Part shown: positions 52,370-61,596 of the stretch, piece after piece | Numbering within the stretch: the first letter of the stretch is position 1 | Layout of the letters: each line of letters starts with the position of its first letter | Assembly (NCBI GenBank): GCA_022709905.1 | Contig: JAKLHY010000022.1 | Location: 1-64,000, forward strand | DNA: 64,000 nt | Reading direction: 5' to 3' | DNA from: Verrucomicrobiota bacterium | GTDB lineage: Bacteria > Verrucomicrobiota > Verrucomicrobiia > Limisphaerales > UBA1319 | Position numbers and translations under genes: made by a program | Notes under the pieces: model-generated | Told to the model about the DNA's origin: nothing | Databases searched by the model: none | The model's input: only the letters and a program-made list of their open reading frames with translations

Positions 52370-55300
52370 ATGAATCACCACACTGAAATCGTGAAAAATA
52401 GAATTGCATCGTTGTTATCGGTCGTCATTTTTTGCCTGGTTGGGGTGTCGGTTTTTGCCCAAACCCAAGGGGTTTTGAGGCAGGTGTATTCGGGGATTCC
52501 GGGCACGTTGCTCAGGGATTTGACTCAAAACCCCAACTTTCCAAACAACCCCACCAGCGAATCGATCCTGAGCGACTTTTTTGAGGCCCCGATCGACGTC
52601 GAAGATAACTACGGCCAGAGGCTGATGGCGCTGATAACACCGCCGGTTACCGGGAACTATACCTTCTGGATTTCCGGGGATGACGAGTCCGCCTTGTATC
52701 TGAGCACGGACGATCAACCGGCGAACAAAACCCTGATTGCGCGCGTGCCCGGTTGGACTCCCTCGCGGGTATGGAACTGGGATCCGCAACAGCAGTCGGC
52801 ATCGATCTCGTTGCAGAGCGGCCGGAAGTATTACATCGAGGCTTTGATGAAGGAGGGCTCGGGCGGGGATAATCTGGCTGTCCGCTGGCAACTGCCCAAT
52901 GGCAGTATCGAGGAACCCATTCCGGGATCGCGGCTTCAAGTTTACGGGATGGGGCCGCCGATCATCGTCCAGCCCCCCGCCAGCCAAACAGTTTTCGAGG
53001 GCGCGCAGGCGGTCTTTTCGGTCCAAGCCAACCGGACCACAGGCATGAGTTATCAGTGGCAGAAAAATGGGGTGAACATCTCGGGGGCAACCAGCGCGTC
53101 GCTGACGGTTTTCGAGGTCCGCTTGTCGGAAAGCGGCACTCGATATCGCTGCGTCCTCGTCAATGCCCAGGGCTCGGTTACGAGCAATGAGGCCCTTCTG
53201 ACAGTGCTGCCTGATACCACGCCACCGGTCCTGGAAGGGGTAACGGCCCTCGGAGATCCCGACACCATCACCGTCCTGTTCTCGGAACCCGTCGAAGCCA
53301 GCTCCGCTCAACAGAATACCCATTACACCCTGAATAACGGCGCGAGCGTGAAAAGCGCGATGTTTGCCGGCGACACACGAACCATCGTCCTCAAGACCAG
53401 CCCGCTCGAGCCCGGGATCCAGTATGTCCTGTCGGTCAGCCATGTCCGCGACCGCGCCACAACACCCAATACCATCAGCCCGGGTTCCCAGCGCAGTTTC
53501 ACGTTGAGTTACGCCCCGCTCGATATGAGTCTGGTCGTTGGCAACCGGGAACCCCTCGGACCTTCATCACGCCGCACCGGCCTCGTGATCTCAGAAATCA
53601 TGTACCACCCCGCGGACCGCGCGGATGGACGCAGGATTGAATTTGTCGAATTGTATAACACCCAGGATTGGCCCGAGGATTTGTCGGGATTCCGGCTTTT
53701 GGGAGATGTGGATTTCGTCTTTCCGGAGGGGACAAGTCTGGCCGCGCGTTCGTTCCTGGTCGTGGCCGCGGTTCCTGCCGACATCCGGACGGTGTATGGC
53801 ATCAACAATGTCGTCGGTCCTTACACCGGCAATCTCGCGAACGACAACGGGTCCGTGGGCTTGCGCACCAAAACGGGGGCGGTCCTTCTGGAGGTTGCCT
53901 ACTCGAGTCACCCCCCTTATCCGATGTCGGCGGATGGAGCGGGACATTCCCTGGTTTTATCTCGTCCCAGCTGGGGTGAAAACCATCCCCAGGCCTGGAT
54001 GGCTAGCGCTCTGTCGGGAGGCAGTCCGGGAACAGCCGAACCCACGCCCGCCAATCCGTATCGCACCGTGGTCATCAACGAGTTCCTGGCACATACCGAC
54101 CTGCCAGATCTGGATTTCGTCGAGTTCTACAACTACAGTGCCCAGGCGGTAAGCCTCGAAGGATGCATCATCACCGACGATCCGGCAACGAGTCGTTTTG
54201 TCGTCCCCACCGGAACCGTGATTCCTCCCCTGGGCCACATCGCCTGGGATGAATCCCAACTCGGTTTCCGCTTGAGTTCCGCGGGCGAGCACTTGTTCCT
54301 CCTGGCGCCGGGGAAAAATTACGTCATCGATGCGATTGAATTCGGCGCCACGGCCAATGGCATCTCGACGGGTCGATTTCCGGACGGCCATCCGGCCTTT
54401 CAGGAACTGACACTCAAAACGCCCGGCACAGCCAATAGCCGGCCCCTGAGCCGGAATATCGTCATTAATGAAATCCAGTATCACCCCTTGTCGGGCGACA
54501 ACGACGACGAATTCATCGAGTTATTTAACAAGGGCAGCCAGGCGGTGGATATCGGAGGCTGGGCCTTTGTCGACGGGATCGAGTTCACCTTTCCCCCATC
54601 CAGCGTCATCCCGGCCAACGGGTACGTTGTCGTGGCGAAAAACGCAACCAGGCTTCGAGGTCAGCATCCATATCTCAACACCGCAAACAGTTACGGCGAT
54701 TTTTCAGGCAGTCTGGCCAACGGCGGAGAACGTGTCGCCCTCGCCATGCCCCATCCAGTGGTTGTCACCAACATCCATGGAATCCTCACCACGAACTACG
54801 ATTATGTTGTGGTCGATGAAGTCACTTACGGCGACGGAGGGCGGTGGGGACAATGGTCCGATGGCGGCGGCAGCAGCCTGGAATTGAAAGACGCCCGCAG
54901 CGATAATCGGCTGGCGGCCAATTGGACCGACAGCGATGAATCCACCAAAGCCTCCTGGATGACCGTCCAATACACGGGCACCCTGGACAACGGGAATGGC
55001 GCGGCCAATTCACTCCAGATTCTGGCCTTGGGAGCCGGCGAGTTTCTGGTGGACGACATCGAGGTGTTTCGTTCCGGCGGCCCCAACCTGGTGGTGAATC
55101 CTGGATTCGACAACGGCCTGGACGGCTGGGTGCCTCAAGGGAACCACAATGATTCGGCGATCGACAGCACCGGCGGCACGGGCAATGGCCGCTGCCTCCA
55201 CGTGCGGGCCACCGGCCGAGGCGATACGGGCGCCAACCGGATTCGCACCCCATTGTCCAGCTCGTTATCCTCCGGGAACCAGGCCACTCTCCGCGCCAAG

Positions 55301-58300
55301 GTTCGCTGGTTGAAAGGCCACCCGGAAATCCTCTTGCGATTGCATGGCAACTGGATCGAGGCGACCAACGCCTGGAATCCTCCTGAAAACCTCGGCACAC
55401 CCGGGCTGCGCAACAGCCGCGCGGTTTTGAATGCCGGTCCGGCGATCAGTCGGGTCAATCACTCGCCCGCCTTGCCGGCAGCCAACCAGGCCGTGACCAT
55501 CACCGCCCAGGTCAATGATCCGGACGGCCTCGCGATGCTCATTCTGAACTATCGCATCGATCCATCAACCAACCTCACCCGCGTGCCAATGGTGAATAAC
55601 GGGGCGGGCTGCTTCAGCACGACATTGCCAGGCCAATCCGCCGGCAAACTCGCAGCCTTCCATATCACCGCCGCCGATGCCAGCTCCAATCTGGCGACCA
55701 GCCAGTTCCCCGAAGACGCCCCGCGTCGTGAGTGCCTCGTCCTTTTTGGCGACACACAACCCGCCGGCAACCTGGGAGCCTACCACCTTTGGATCACCCA
55801 GGCCACAGCCACCGAATGGGCCCGCCGGGAAAAGAACAGCAACAAACCGCTGGACGGCACGTTTGTCTATGGCAATCACCGGGTAATCTACAATATCGGC
55901 ACCCTCTACAGTGGCAGCCCGTTTCACACCGGCTCCTACAATGGGCCCATGGGAAATACCTGTGATTATATCGCCAACTTTCCCTCCGACGATCCTCTGC
56001 TCGGAGCCACCGATTTTGTCCTGGCCACGGTGGGCAACCTCGCCAATGACAACACCGCACAGCGGGAACAGGTCGCGTTCTGGATGCTCAACCAAATGGG
56101 CCTGCCTTACCTCCATCGGCGATATGTCCATGTCTACGTCAACGGCCAACGCCGCAGCACGATCTATGAGGACTGCCAGCAACCCAACAGCGACGTCATC
56201 CAGGAATGGTTCTCCAACGATCCCGCCGGCCAGCTCTTTAAAATTGAGGACTGGTTCGAGTTCGACGATGCCGGGAGTGGATTCAACAGCGTGGACGCCA
56301 CCTTGCAGCGTTTCACCACCACAGGGGGCCTCTTGAATACCGCCCGATACCGATGGAACTGGCGCAAGCGCGCCGTGCAGGATTCCGCCAATCATTACGC
56401 CGATTTTCTGGCCATGGTCGAGGCCGTCAACGCCCCCAACAATGTCTACACCGACCGGGTTCTGGGGAGCATCGATGTCGATCAATGGATGCGAACCTTC
56501 GCCACCGAACATGTGTTCGGCAACTGGGACAGCTACGGCCATCGCCGCGGAAAAAACATGTACACCTACAAACCGCAACAGGGCCGCTGGCAAATGATCA
56601 CCTGGGACAACGACTGGGTCCTGGGAGCCAACAGCGATAGCCCCACCGAAAATCTCTTTGTCAACAACGACCCCACCATCGACCGAATGTATCAGCATCC
56701 GCCCTTCCGCCGTATGTATTATCGGGCGCTCTACGACGCGACCCAGGCCGCGCTGGCGGAGGCCAAGGTCGGACCCTGGATGGACGCCCGGTATGCCGGG
56801 CTCCGAGCCAATAATGTCAACGTCAGTTCTCCCACCGAGATCAAGAACTGGATCAATCAGCGTCGCGCCTATGTTCAGCAGCAACTGGCGGCGGTCAACG
56901 CGAGTTTTGCGATCACCTCCAATGGCGGTCAGAATTTTACGACCAACAAAAGCCTGATCACCCTGGCGGGCACCGCTCCGGTCGGCATCAAAACCATCGA
57001 GGTCAATAACATCGCCTATCCCGTCACCTGGATTTCGGTGACGGAATGGACCCTTTCCCTCCCCCTGGCGTCCGGGTCCAATCTGCTCACGATCAAGGGC
57101 TATGACACGCAAGGCAATCTCTACGCCAACGCCACGGATTCCGTGAGCATCAACAACACCAGCGTGCCGGATCCGGCGCTCGACAACGTGGTGATCAACG
57201 AAATCATGTATCATCCGGCGCTGCCGGGGGCGGGCTATGTCGAATTGTTTAACCGCTCCACCAGCACCACTTATGATTTGTCCTCCTGGCGATTGAACGG
57301 GGTGGATTTCGTGTTTCCGGAAGGCATTCTGCTGAAGCCCCAGAATTACCTTCTGGTGATTGAAGACTCCCTGGTTTTTAGCCAGGTGTATGGTGTGAAC
57401 CTGCCGGTTTGCGGCCAATACTCAGGCGCGCTGGATCGAGGAGGCGAGACCTTAACCCTCCTCAAACCAGGATCGATTCCGACCGAGGAATTTCGAATTG
57501 ACGAAGTCACCTACGATGACCGCACTCCCTGGCCAACGGTCGCCGACGGCCTCGGGCCCTCCCTGCAGTTGATCGACGCCGCCCAGGACAATAATCGTGT
57601 CGCCAATTGGGCCGCATCATCTACAAACGCGCCGGTTCGCTTTACTCCTGGCAGCGCGAATTCTCTGCGGGCATCTCTGCCGGCCATGCCAACTCTCTGG
57701 CTGAATGAAGTCCACGCCCAAAACCTCACCGGCCCCGTCACAGCCGCCGGTCAGCGCGAGCCCTGGATCGAGCTCCATAACTCAGGCACATCACCCGTCA
57801 GTCTCAGTCAGTTCTATCTGACGGATGATTACGCGCAGCCGCAGCGATGGAACTTCCCGGCCACCGCGGTCTTGAACCCGGGACAGTTCGCCATCGTCTG
57901 GTGTGATGGCCAGACCCAGGGCGCCACCACCGAATGGCATGCGAATTTCTCCCTCGCACCCGAAAGCGGTTCCGTGGCCTTGGTCCGGCTTCAGAACGGA
58001 CAACCGGCCGTGCTGGATTATCTCAACTACGACCAGGTGGTCGCGGACTATTCCTATGGCGCATACCCCGATGGACAACGCAAGAACCTGAGAACTTTCC
58101 ACACCTTCACGCCCGCCGCGCCCAACAATCCCGCGGATCCCCCCGCTCAAATCATGATCAACGAATGGATGGCCAGCAATAGCGGTGTTCTGGCCGACCC
58201 CGCTGACGGCCAATTCGACGATTGGTTCGAACTCTATAACGGCGGTCAAAATATCGTCGATCTTTCCCGGTTTTTCCTGACCGATAATCCCACCAATACC

Positions 58301-61300
58301 ACCAAGTTCCAAATCCCTCATGGCACCCGGATTGCCCCCGGCGCCTTTCTGCTGATCTGGGCCGACGAAGATACCGAACAAAACCGGGAACCCGACGAAA
58401 TCCACGCCAATTTCAAACTCAGCCAAACCGGGGAATACCTCGGACTGTTTTCTCCCCAAGGCCAATTAATCAATGAGGTAACCTTCGGTCCTCAAACCAA
58501 TAACATCAGCCAGGGACGCTGGCCCGATGGTCATCCGTCCAGCCTTTTCTTCATGTCCTCTCCCACGCCTCGCGCCGCTAATGTCGTCCCGGGCTCCACC
58601 GCGACCAACGCCGCTCCCATCCTGGCAAAATTGGATGATCAAATCGTCAATGAGAATCATGCGCTCACCTTCGTGGCCACAGCAACCGATGAGGATCTTC
58701 CCGCGCAGCGCCTGACCTTTAGCCTCGATCCGGGCGCTCCAGCCGGCGCCACCATCCAGCCCGCAACCGGCCAGTTCAGTTGGGTGCCTTCCGAAGCCCA
58801 AGGGCCCGGCCTCCATACCGTCTCCGTTCGGGTCACCGACAATGGCACCCCCGCCCGCTCCGCAAGCCAGTCATTCAATGTCACGGTAAATGAGGTCAAT
58901 GCATCACCTCTCCTGACTCCCATCGGAATCCAGTACGCCACCGAAGGACAGAAACTCCAGTTCTCCGTTCCCGTCAATGATCCCGATCTCCCCCCCCAGA
59001 TCCTCACCTTCGGCCTTGAAGGCGGCGCACCGGAGGGCGCCTCGGTCCATCCTGTCACGGGTCTTTTCACCTGGACACCGACTCAAACTCAAGTGCCCAG
59101 CACCAACCAGGTCATCTTCCGAATTACTGACAACGGCAATCCACCCTTGAGCGCGGTCCAAACGGTCACCGTCATTGCTTCCGCCGGAAACCATCCTCCG
59201 GTCTTCCCCGCTCTTGCGGATCAAACGTTCGATGAAATGACCGCCTTCAGCATTCGAATGAGCGCCACAGATATCGACCCCGGCCAGACACTGACCTACA
59301 CCATCGAGGCCGGCGCCCAGGCCGGCATGGACCTCAATCCCGCCACCGGCGTATTCACCTGGACACCAACCGAAGCCCAAGGTCCTGCCACCAACGCCAT
59401 CACCATTAAAGCCACCGATAACGGCTCTCCCAACTTGAGCGCGAGCCAAATCCTTCGTCTCCTGGTTCGGGAAGTCAATCGTCCACCGATCATCACCGGT
59501 CCCAACGAATGTTCTGTTGCCGCAGGATCCACCCTGTCCCTTTCCCTGAGCGCCACTGATCCGGATTCTCCGGCCAACTCGCTCTCATTCAGCCTGGAAG
59601 CCGGCTTCCCCGCAGGCATGACGCTGAACGCCAGCTCCGGACTCCTGACATGGGTTGCCCCGATCCATCTTGCGAACACAACCCAAGAGGTCGGCGTCCG
59701 GGTAACGGACAACGGCATCCCCGCGGCCAGCGACCTCCTGAACCTCACCGTGCGGGTGATGCCGCCGGAACGATGGCGGTATGTCACAGTCACCGGCGCC
59801 GGTAGCGCTTCCCTCCTCTACGTATACCTGGATAAACCGGGCGATGCCTACATTGACGACCTCAGGCTCGTAGCGGGGCAGACCGCCGAAGTCGGAATCA
59901 ACCTGCTCAAGAACGGGGATTTCGAATCCGCGCTGACCGAAGGCTGGACGCTCTCGCCTAACCACGCGAACTCGCGTCTCACCTCGACTCCCCGGCACTC
60001 GGGCGCCAACAGCCTCCACCTGATCGCGTCCAGCGAAGGCGCCACGCGAGACTCCTCGATCTATCAACTGATCGTCCCGGCTTTGTCGCAAAACACAAAT
60101 TACACGTTAAGCTTCTGGTGTCTGCCGGGCACGAACCAGGTCAATCTGATGGTGCGCCTTTCAGGAAACGGCATCGTCAGCAGTAATAACCTCGTGCCTC
60201 TGGTCAATCAGCCCCCCGTGCTTTCCGCAATTCCTGACCTGGAGGCTCAACCGGGTGAGACCCTCGCCTTTGTCGCCGCGGCAAGCGATCCGGATCCGGA
60301 GCAGACCCTGCTGTTCAGCCTCGAGCCCGGCGCCCCGGCCGGCGCCATCATCACGACAGACGGCCGGTTCAGCTGGACACCCTCCACCAACCAGGCCAAT
60401 GCCACTCACACCATCACGGTTCGGGTCACGGACAACGGATCGCCCGCTCAAACTGCCGTGCGGTCCTTTAGCGTCCGGGTTGCTCCGTCGTTGCCATGGC
60501 GTTATGTCAGCGTGACCGGCACTGCCAGCTCATCCACGCTCTATGTTTATCTCGATCAGGCCGGAGAAGCTTATATCGACGACTTGAAACTGGTCGCGGG
60601 CAGCGTCCCCGAAACCGGAACCAACCTGATTCAGAACGGAGATTTCGAATCCGCTTTGAGTGGATCTTGGACCGTCTCCGCCAACCATTCCGGCTCTCGC
60701 CTGTCAACGGAGGTTCGACACGGGGGAAGCTCCAGCCTGCGCCTGGTCGCCTCCAGTGGGGGCAGCAGCCGGAGTTCCTCGATCTACCAGGAATTCTCGC
60801 CTGCGCTCACCCCCAATGCCACCTATACCCTGAGTTATTGGTGTCTCTCCGCCAGCAACAATTTGAATCTGATCGTGCGGTTGTCAGGTAACGGCATCGT
60901 CAGCAGCAATGCCTTCACCCCCAACCTCAACCATGCCCCCACCCTGTCCGCCATCTCCGACTTCACCCTCCTGGCGGGTAGAACCCTCGCTTTCCTTGCC
61001 CAGGCCAGCGATCCCGATCCCGAGCAGGACCTCAGTTTCAGCCTGGAAACCGGCGCCCCCGCCGGCGCCAGCATCACGACCGACGGACGGTTCTCCTGGA
61101 ACATCAGTCCTGACCAGCCTCCCAGATCCTATCCGATCACCGTTCGCGTCCAGGACAATGGATCTCCCAGGCTGTCGGATACCGACTCCTTCATGGTCAC
61201 AGTCAAACGACTGGAAGATTATTGGATCACCGGAGTGTCCTACGATGCAAAAGGCAATCTGACGCTCCAATGGCGCAGCGATCCCGGCGCCACGTACATC

Positions 61301-61438
61301 GTCCAGTACAAAAACAACCTCTTCGACAAGGAATGGAGCGATGCCACGGAATTCACCGTCCCAACCGAGTTGGGCAGCTACACCGATTCCCTTCCCGTCG
61401 TCACCCAACGGTTCTACCGAATCCGGAGAGTCGATTAG
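52370..61438 (+). CDS. Giant PA14/Ig/lamin-tail/CotH/cadherin-like exoprotein
   Basis: A 3022-residue secreted protein. Signal peptide 1-31 (ends 'GVSVFAQ'). Order, rough residues: PA14-like 37-197 ('GNYTFWISGDDESALYLSTD'); Ig-like 197-280 ('VFEGAQAVFSVQ', 'YQWQKNG'); SbsA-type Ig 285-380; three lamin-tail domains 400-870 (each opening 'VISEIMYHP', 'VVINEFLAH', 'IVINEIQYHP'); a carbohydrate-binding-like domain 875-1000; a CotH kinase-like domain 1025-1515 ('WDSYGHRRGKNMYTYKPQQG', 'ITWDNDW'); three more lamin-tail domains 1605-2070; four He_PIG/cadherin-like repeats 2080-2462; then two copies of a roughly 145-residue carbohydrate-binding-like domain (2465 and 2708), each followed by a He_PIG repeat; and a C-terminal module 2948-3022 ending 'TQRFYRIRRVD'. 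CotH domains can phosphorylate secreted proteins; here the role is probably surface or matrix. The frame is intact throughout. ATG 52370 is chosen for the signal peptide (frame opens 52325). Confidence 0.9.
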   Translation: MNHHTEIVKNRIASLLSVVIFCLVGVSVFAQTQGVLRQVYSGIPGTLLRDLTQNPNFPNNPTSESILSDFFEAPIDVEDNYGQRLMALITPPVTGNYTFWISGDDESALYLSTDDQPANKTLIARVPGWTPSRVWNWDPQQQSASISLQSGRKYYIEALMKEGSGGDNLAVRWQLPNGSIEEPIPGSRLQVYGMGPPIIVQPPASQTVFEGAQAVFSVQANRTTGMSYQWQKNGVNISGATSASLTVFEVRLSESGTRYRCVLVNAQGSVTSNEALLTVLPDTTPPVLEGVTALGDPDTITVLFSEPVEASSAQQNTHYTLNNGASVKSAMFAGDTRTIVLKTSPLEPGIQYVLSVSHVRDRATTPNTISPGSQRSFTLSYAPLDMSLVVGNREPLGPSSRRTGLVISEIMYHPADRADGRRIEFVELYNTQDWPEDLSGFRLLGDVDFVFPEGTSLAARSFLVVAAVPADIRTVYGINNVVGPYTGNLANDNGSVGLRTKTGAVLLEVAYSSHPPYPMSADGAGHSLVLSRPSWGENHPQAWMASALSGGSPGTAEPTPANPYRTVVINEFLAHTDLPDLDFVEFYNYSAQAVSLEGCIITDDPATSRFVVPTGTVIPPLGHIAWDESQLGFRLSSAGEHLFLLAPGKNYVIDAIEFGATANGISTGRFPDGHPAFQELTLKTPGTANSRPLSRNIVINEIQYHPLSGDNDDEFIELFNKGSQAVDIGGWAFVDGIEFTFPPSSVIPANGYVVVAKNATRLRGQHPYLNTANSYGDFSGSLANGGERVALAMPHPVVVTNIHGILTTNYDYVVVDEVTYGDGGRWGQWSDGGGSSLELKDARSDNRLAANWTDSDESTKASWMTVQYTGTLDNGNGAANSLQILALGAGEFLVDDIEVFRSGGPNLVVNPGFDNGLDGWVPQGNHNDSAIDSTGGTGNGRCLHVRATGRGDTGANRIRTPLSSSLSSGNQATLRAKVRWLKGHPEILLRLHGNWIEATNAWNPPENLGTPGLRNSRAVLNAGPAISRVNHSPALPAANQAVTITAQVNDPDGLAMLILNYRIDPSTNLTRVPMVNNGAGCFSTTLPGQSAGKLAAFHITAADASSNLATSQFPEDAPRRECLVLFGDTQPAGNLGAYHLWITQATATEWARREKNSNKPLDGTFVYGNHRVIYNIGTLYSGSPFHTGSYNGPMGNTCDYIANFPSDDPLLGATDFVLATVGNLANDNTAQREQVAFWMLNQMGLPYLHRRYVHVYVNGQRRSTIYEDCQQPNSDVIQEWFSNDPAGQLFKIEDWFEFDDAGSGFNSVDATLQRFTTTGGLLNTARYRWNWRKRAVQDSANHYADFLAMVEAVNAPNNVYTDRVLGSIDVDQWMRTFATEHVFGNWDSYGHRRGKNMYTYKPQQGRWQMITWDNDWVLGANSDSPTENLFVNNDPTIDRMYQHPPFRRMYYRALYDATQAALAEAKVGPWMDARYAGLRANNVNVSSPTEIKNWINQRRAYVQQQLAAVNASFAITSNGGQNFTTNKSLITLAGTAPVGIKTIEVNNIAYPVTWISVTEWTLSLPLASGSNLLTIKGYDTQGNLYANATDSVSINNTSVPDPALDNVVINEIMYHPALPGAGYVELFNRSTSTTYDLSSWRLNGVDFVFPEGILLKPQNYLLVIEDSLVFSQVYGVNLPVCGQYSGALDRGGETLTLLKPGSIPTEEFRIDEVTYDDRTPWPTVADGLGPSLQLIDAAQDNNRVANWAASSTNAPVRFTPGSANSLRASLPAMPTLWLNEVHAQNLTGPVTAAGQREPWIELHNSGTSPVSLSQFYLTDDYAQPQRWNFPATAVLNPGQFAIVWCDGQTQGATTEWHANFSLAPESGSVALVRLQNGQPAVLDYLNYDQVVADYSYGAYPDGQRKNLRTFHTFTPAAPNNPADPPAQIMINEWMASNSGVLADPADGQFDDWFELYNGGQNIVDLSRFFLTDNPTNTTKFQIPHGTRIAPGAFLLIWADEDTEQNREPDEIHANFKLSQTGEYLGLFSPQGQLINEVTFGPQTNNISQGRWPDGHPSSLFFMSSPTPRAANVVPGSTATNAAPILAKLDDQIVNENHALTFVATATDEDLPAQRLTFSLDPGAPAGATIQPATGQFSWVPSEAQGPGLHTVSVRVTDNGTPARSASQSFNVTVNEVNASPLLTPIGIQYATEGQKLQFSVPVNDPDLPPQILTFGLEGGAPEGASVHPVTGLFTWTPTQTQVPSTNQVIFRITDNGNPPLSAVQTVTVIASAGNHPPVFPALADQTFDEMTAFSIRMSATDIDPGQTLTYTIEAGAQAGMDLNPATGVFTWTPTEAQGPATNAITIKATDNGSPNLSASQILRLLVREVNRPPIITGPNECSVAAGSTLSLSLSATDPDSPANSLSFSLEAGFPAGMTLNASSGLLTWVAPIHLANTTQEVGVRVTDNGIPAASDLLNLTVRVMPPERWRYVTVTGAGSASLLYVYLDKPGDAYIDDLRLVAGQTAEVGINLLKNGDFESALTEGWTLSPNHANSRLTSTPRHSGANSLHLIASSEGATRDSSIYQLIVPALSQNTNYTLSFWCLPGTNQVNLMVRLSGNGIVSSNNLVPLVNQPPVLSAIPDLEAQPGETLAFVAAASDPDPEQTLLFSLEPGAPAGAIITTDGRFSWTPSTNQANATHTITVRVTDNGSPAQTAVRSFSVRVAPSLPWRYVSVTGTASSSTLYVYLDQAGEAYIDDLKLVAGSVPETGTNLIQNGDFESALSGSWTVSANHSGSRLSTEVRHGGSSSLRLVASSGGSSRSSSIYQEFSPALTPNATYTLSYWCLSASNNLNLIVRLSGNGIVSSNAFTPNLNHAPTLSAISDFTLLAGRTLAFLAQASDPDPEQDLSFSLETGAPAGASITTDGRFSWNISPDQPPRSYPITVRVQDNGSPRLSDTDSFMVTVKRLEDYWITGVSYDAKGNLTLQWRSDPGATYIVQYKNNLFDKEWSDATEFTVPTELGSYTDSLPVVTQRFYRIRRVD
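59767..60930 (+). repeat. Duplicated 728-bp unit within the giant gene
   Basis: The segment from 59767 is repeated from about 60495. The two copies encode 'WRYVTVTGAGSASLLYVYLD' versus 'WRYVSVTGTASSSTLYVYLD', then 'NLLKNGDFESAL' versus 'NLIQNGDFESAL', and end with the identical 'VRLSGNGIVSSN'. Each copy is followed by a He_PIG-type domain, so the duplication unit is about 243 codons. Confidence 0.85.
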
Positions 61439-61522
61439 AGTATAAGCGGATTGTTTGAGGTTTATATAGACCGTCACAAGCCCACGATGCCGGGTCAGGT
61501 GAGTGCCCCCGTTAAAGCCTCT

Positions 61523-61547
61523 CTGTGCCCTCGGTGTGCTCTGTGGT
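61523..61547. repeat. Three heptamers at 9-bp period (CACAGAG-type repeat)
   Basis: CTCTGTG (61523), CTCGGTG (61532) and CTCTGTG (61541), each spaced exactly 9 bp, followed by GTGAAAA. On the minus strand this reads CACAGAG/CACCGAG/CACAGAG, the pattern of a known-looking dispersed intergenic repeat found in many environmental genomes (from memory). It lies between the convergent giant gene and the DUF4932-like gene. Confidence 0.65.
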
Positions 61548-61596
61548 GAAAACTTCCGTTTCTTTTATCCACCAGAGCGCCAATCTCACCCGTCAC

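Noticed and set aside
55565..57418. 617-codon minus-strand frame
   Set aside because: Antisense to the CotH and lamin-tail region; composition is that of a reverse complement, no recognisable domain.
61523..61547. CRISPR-like array
   Set aside because: Units are 7 bp at 9-bp period with no spacers and no cas genes nearby.
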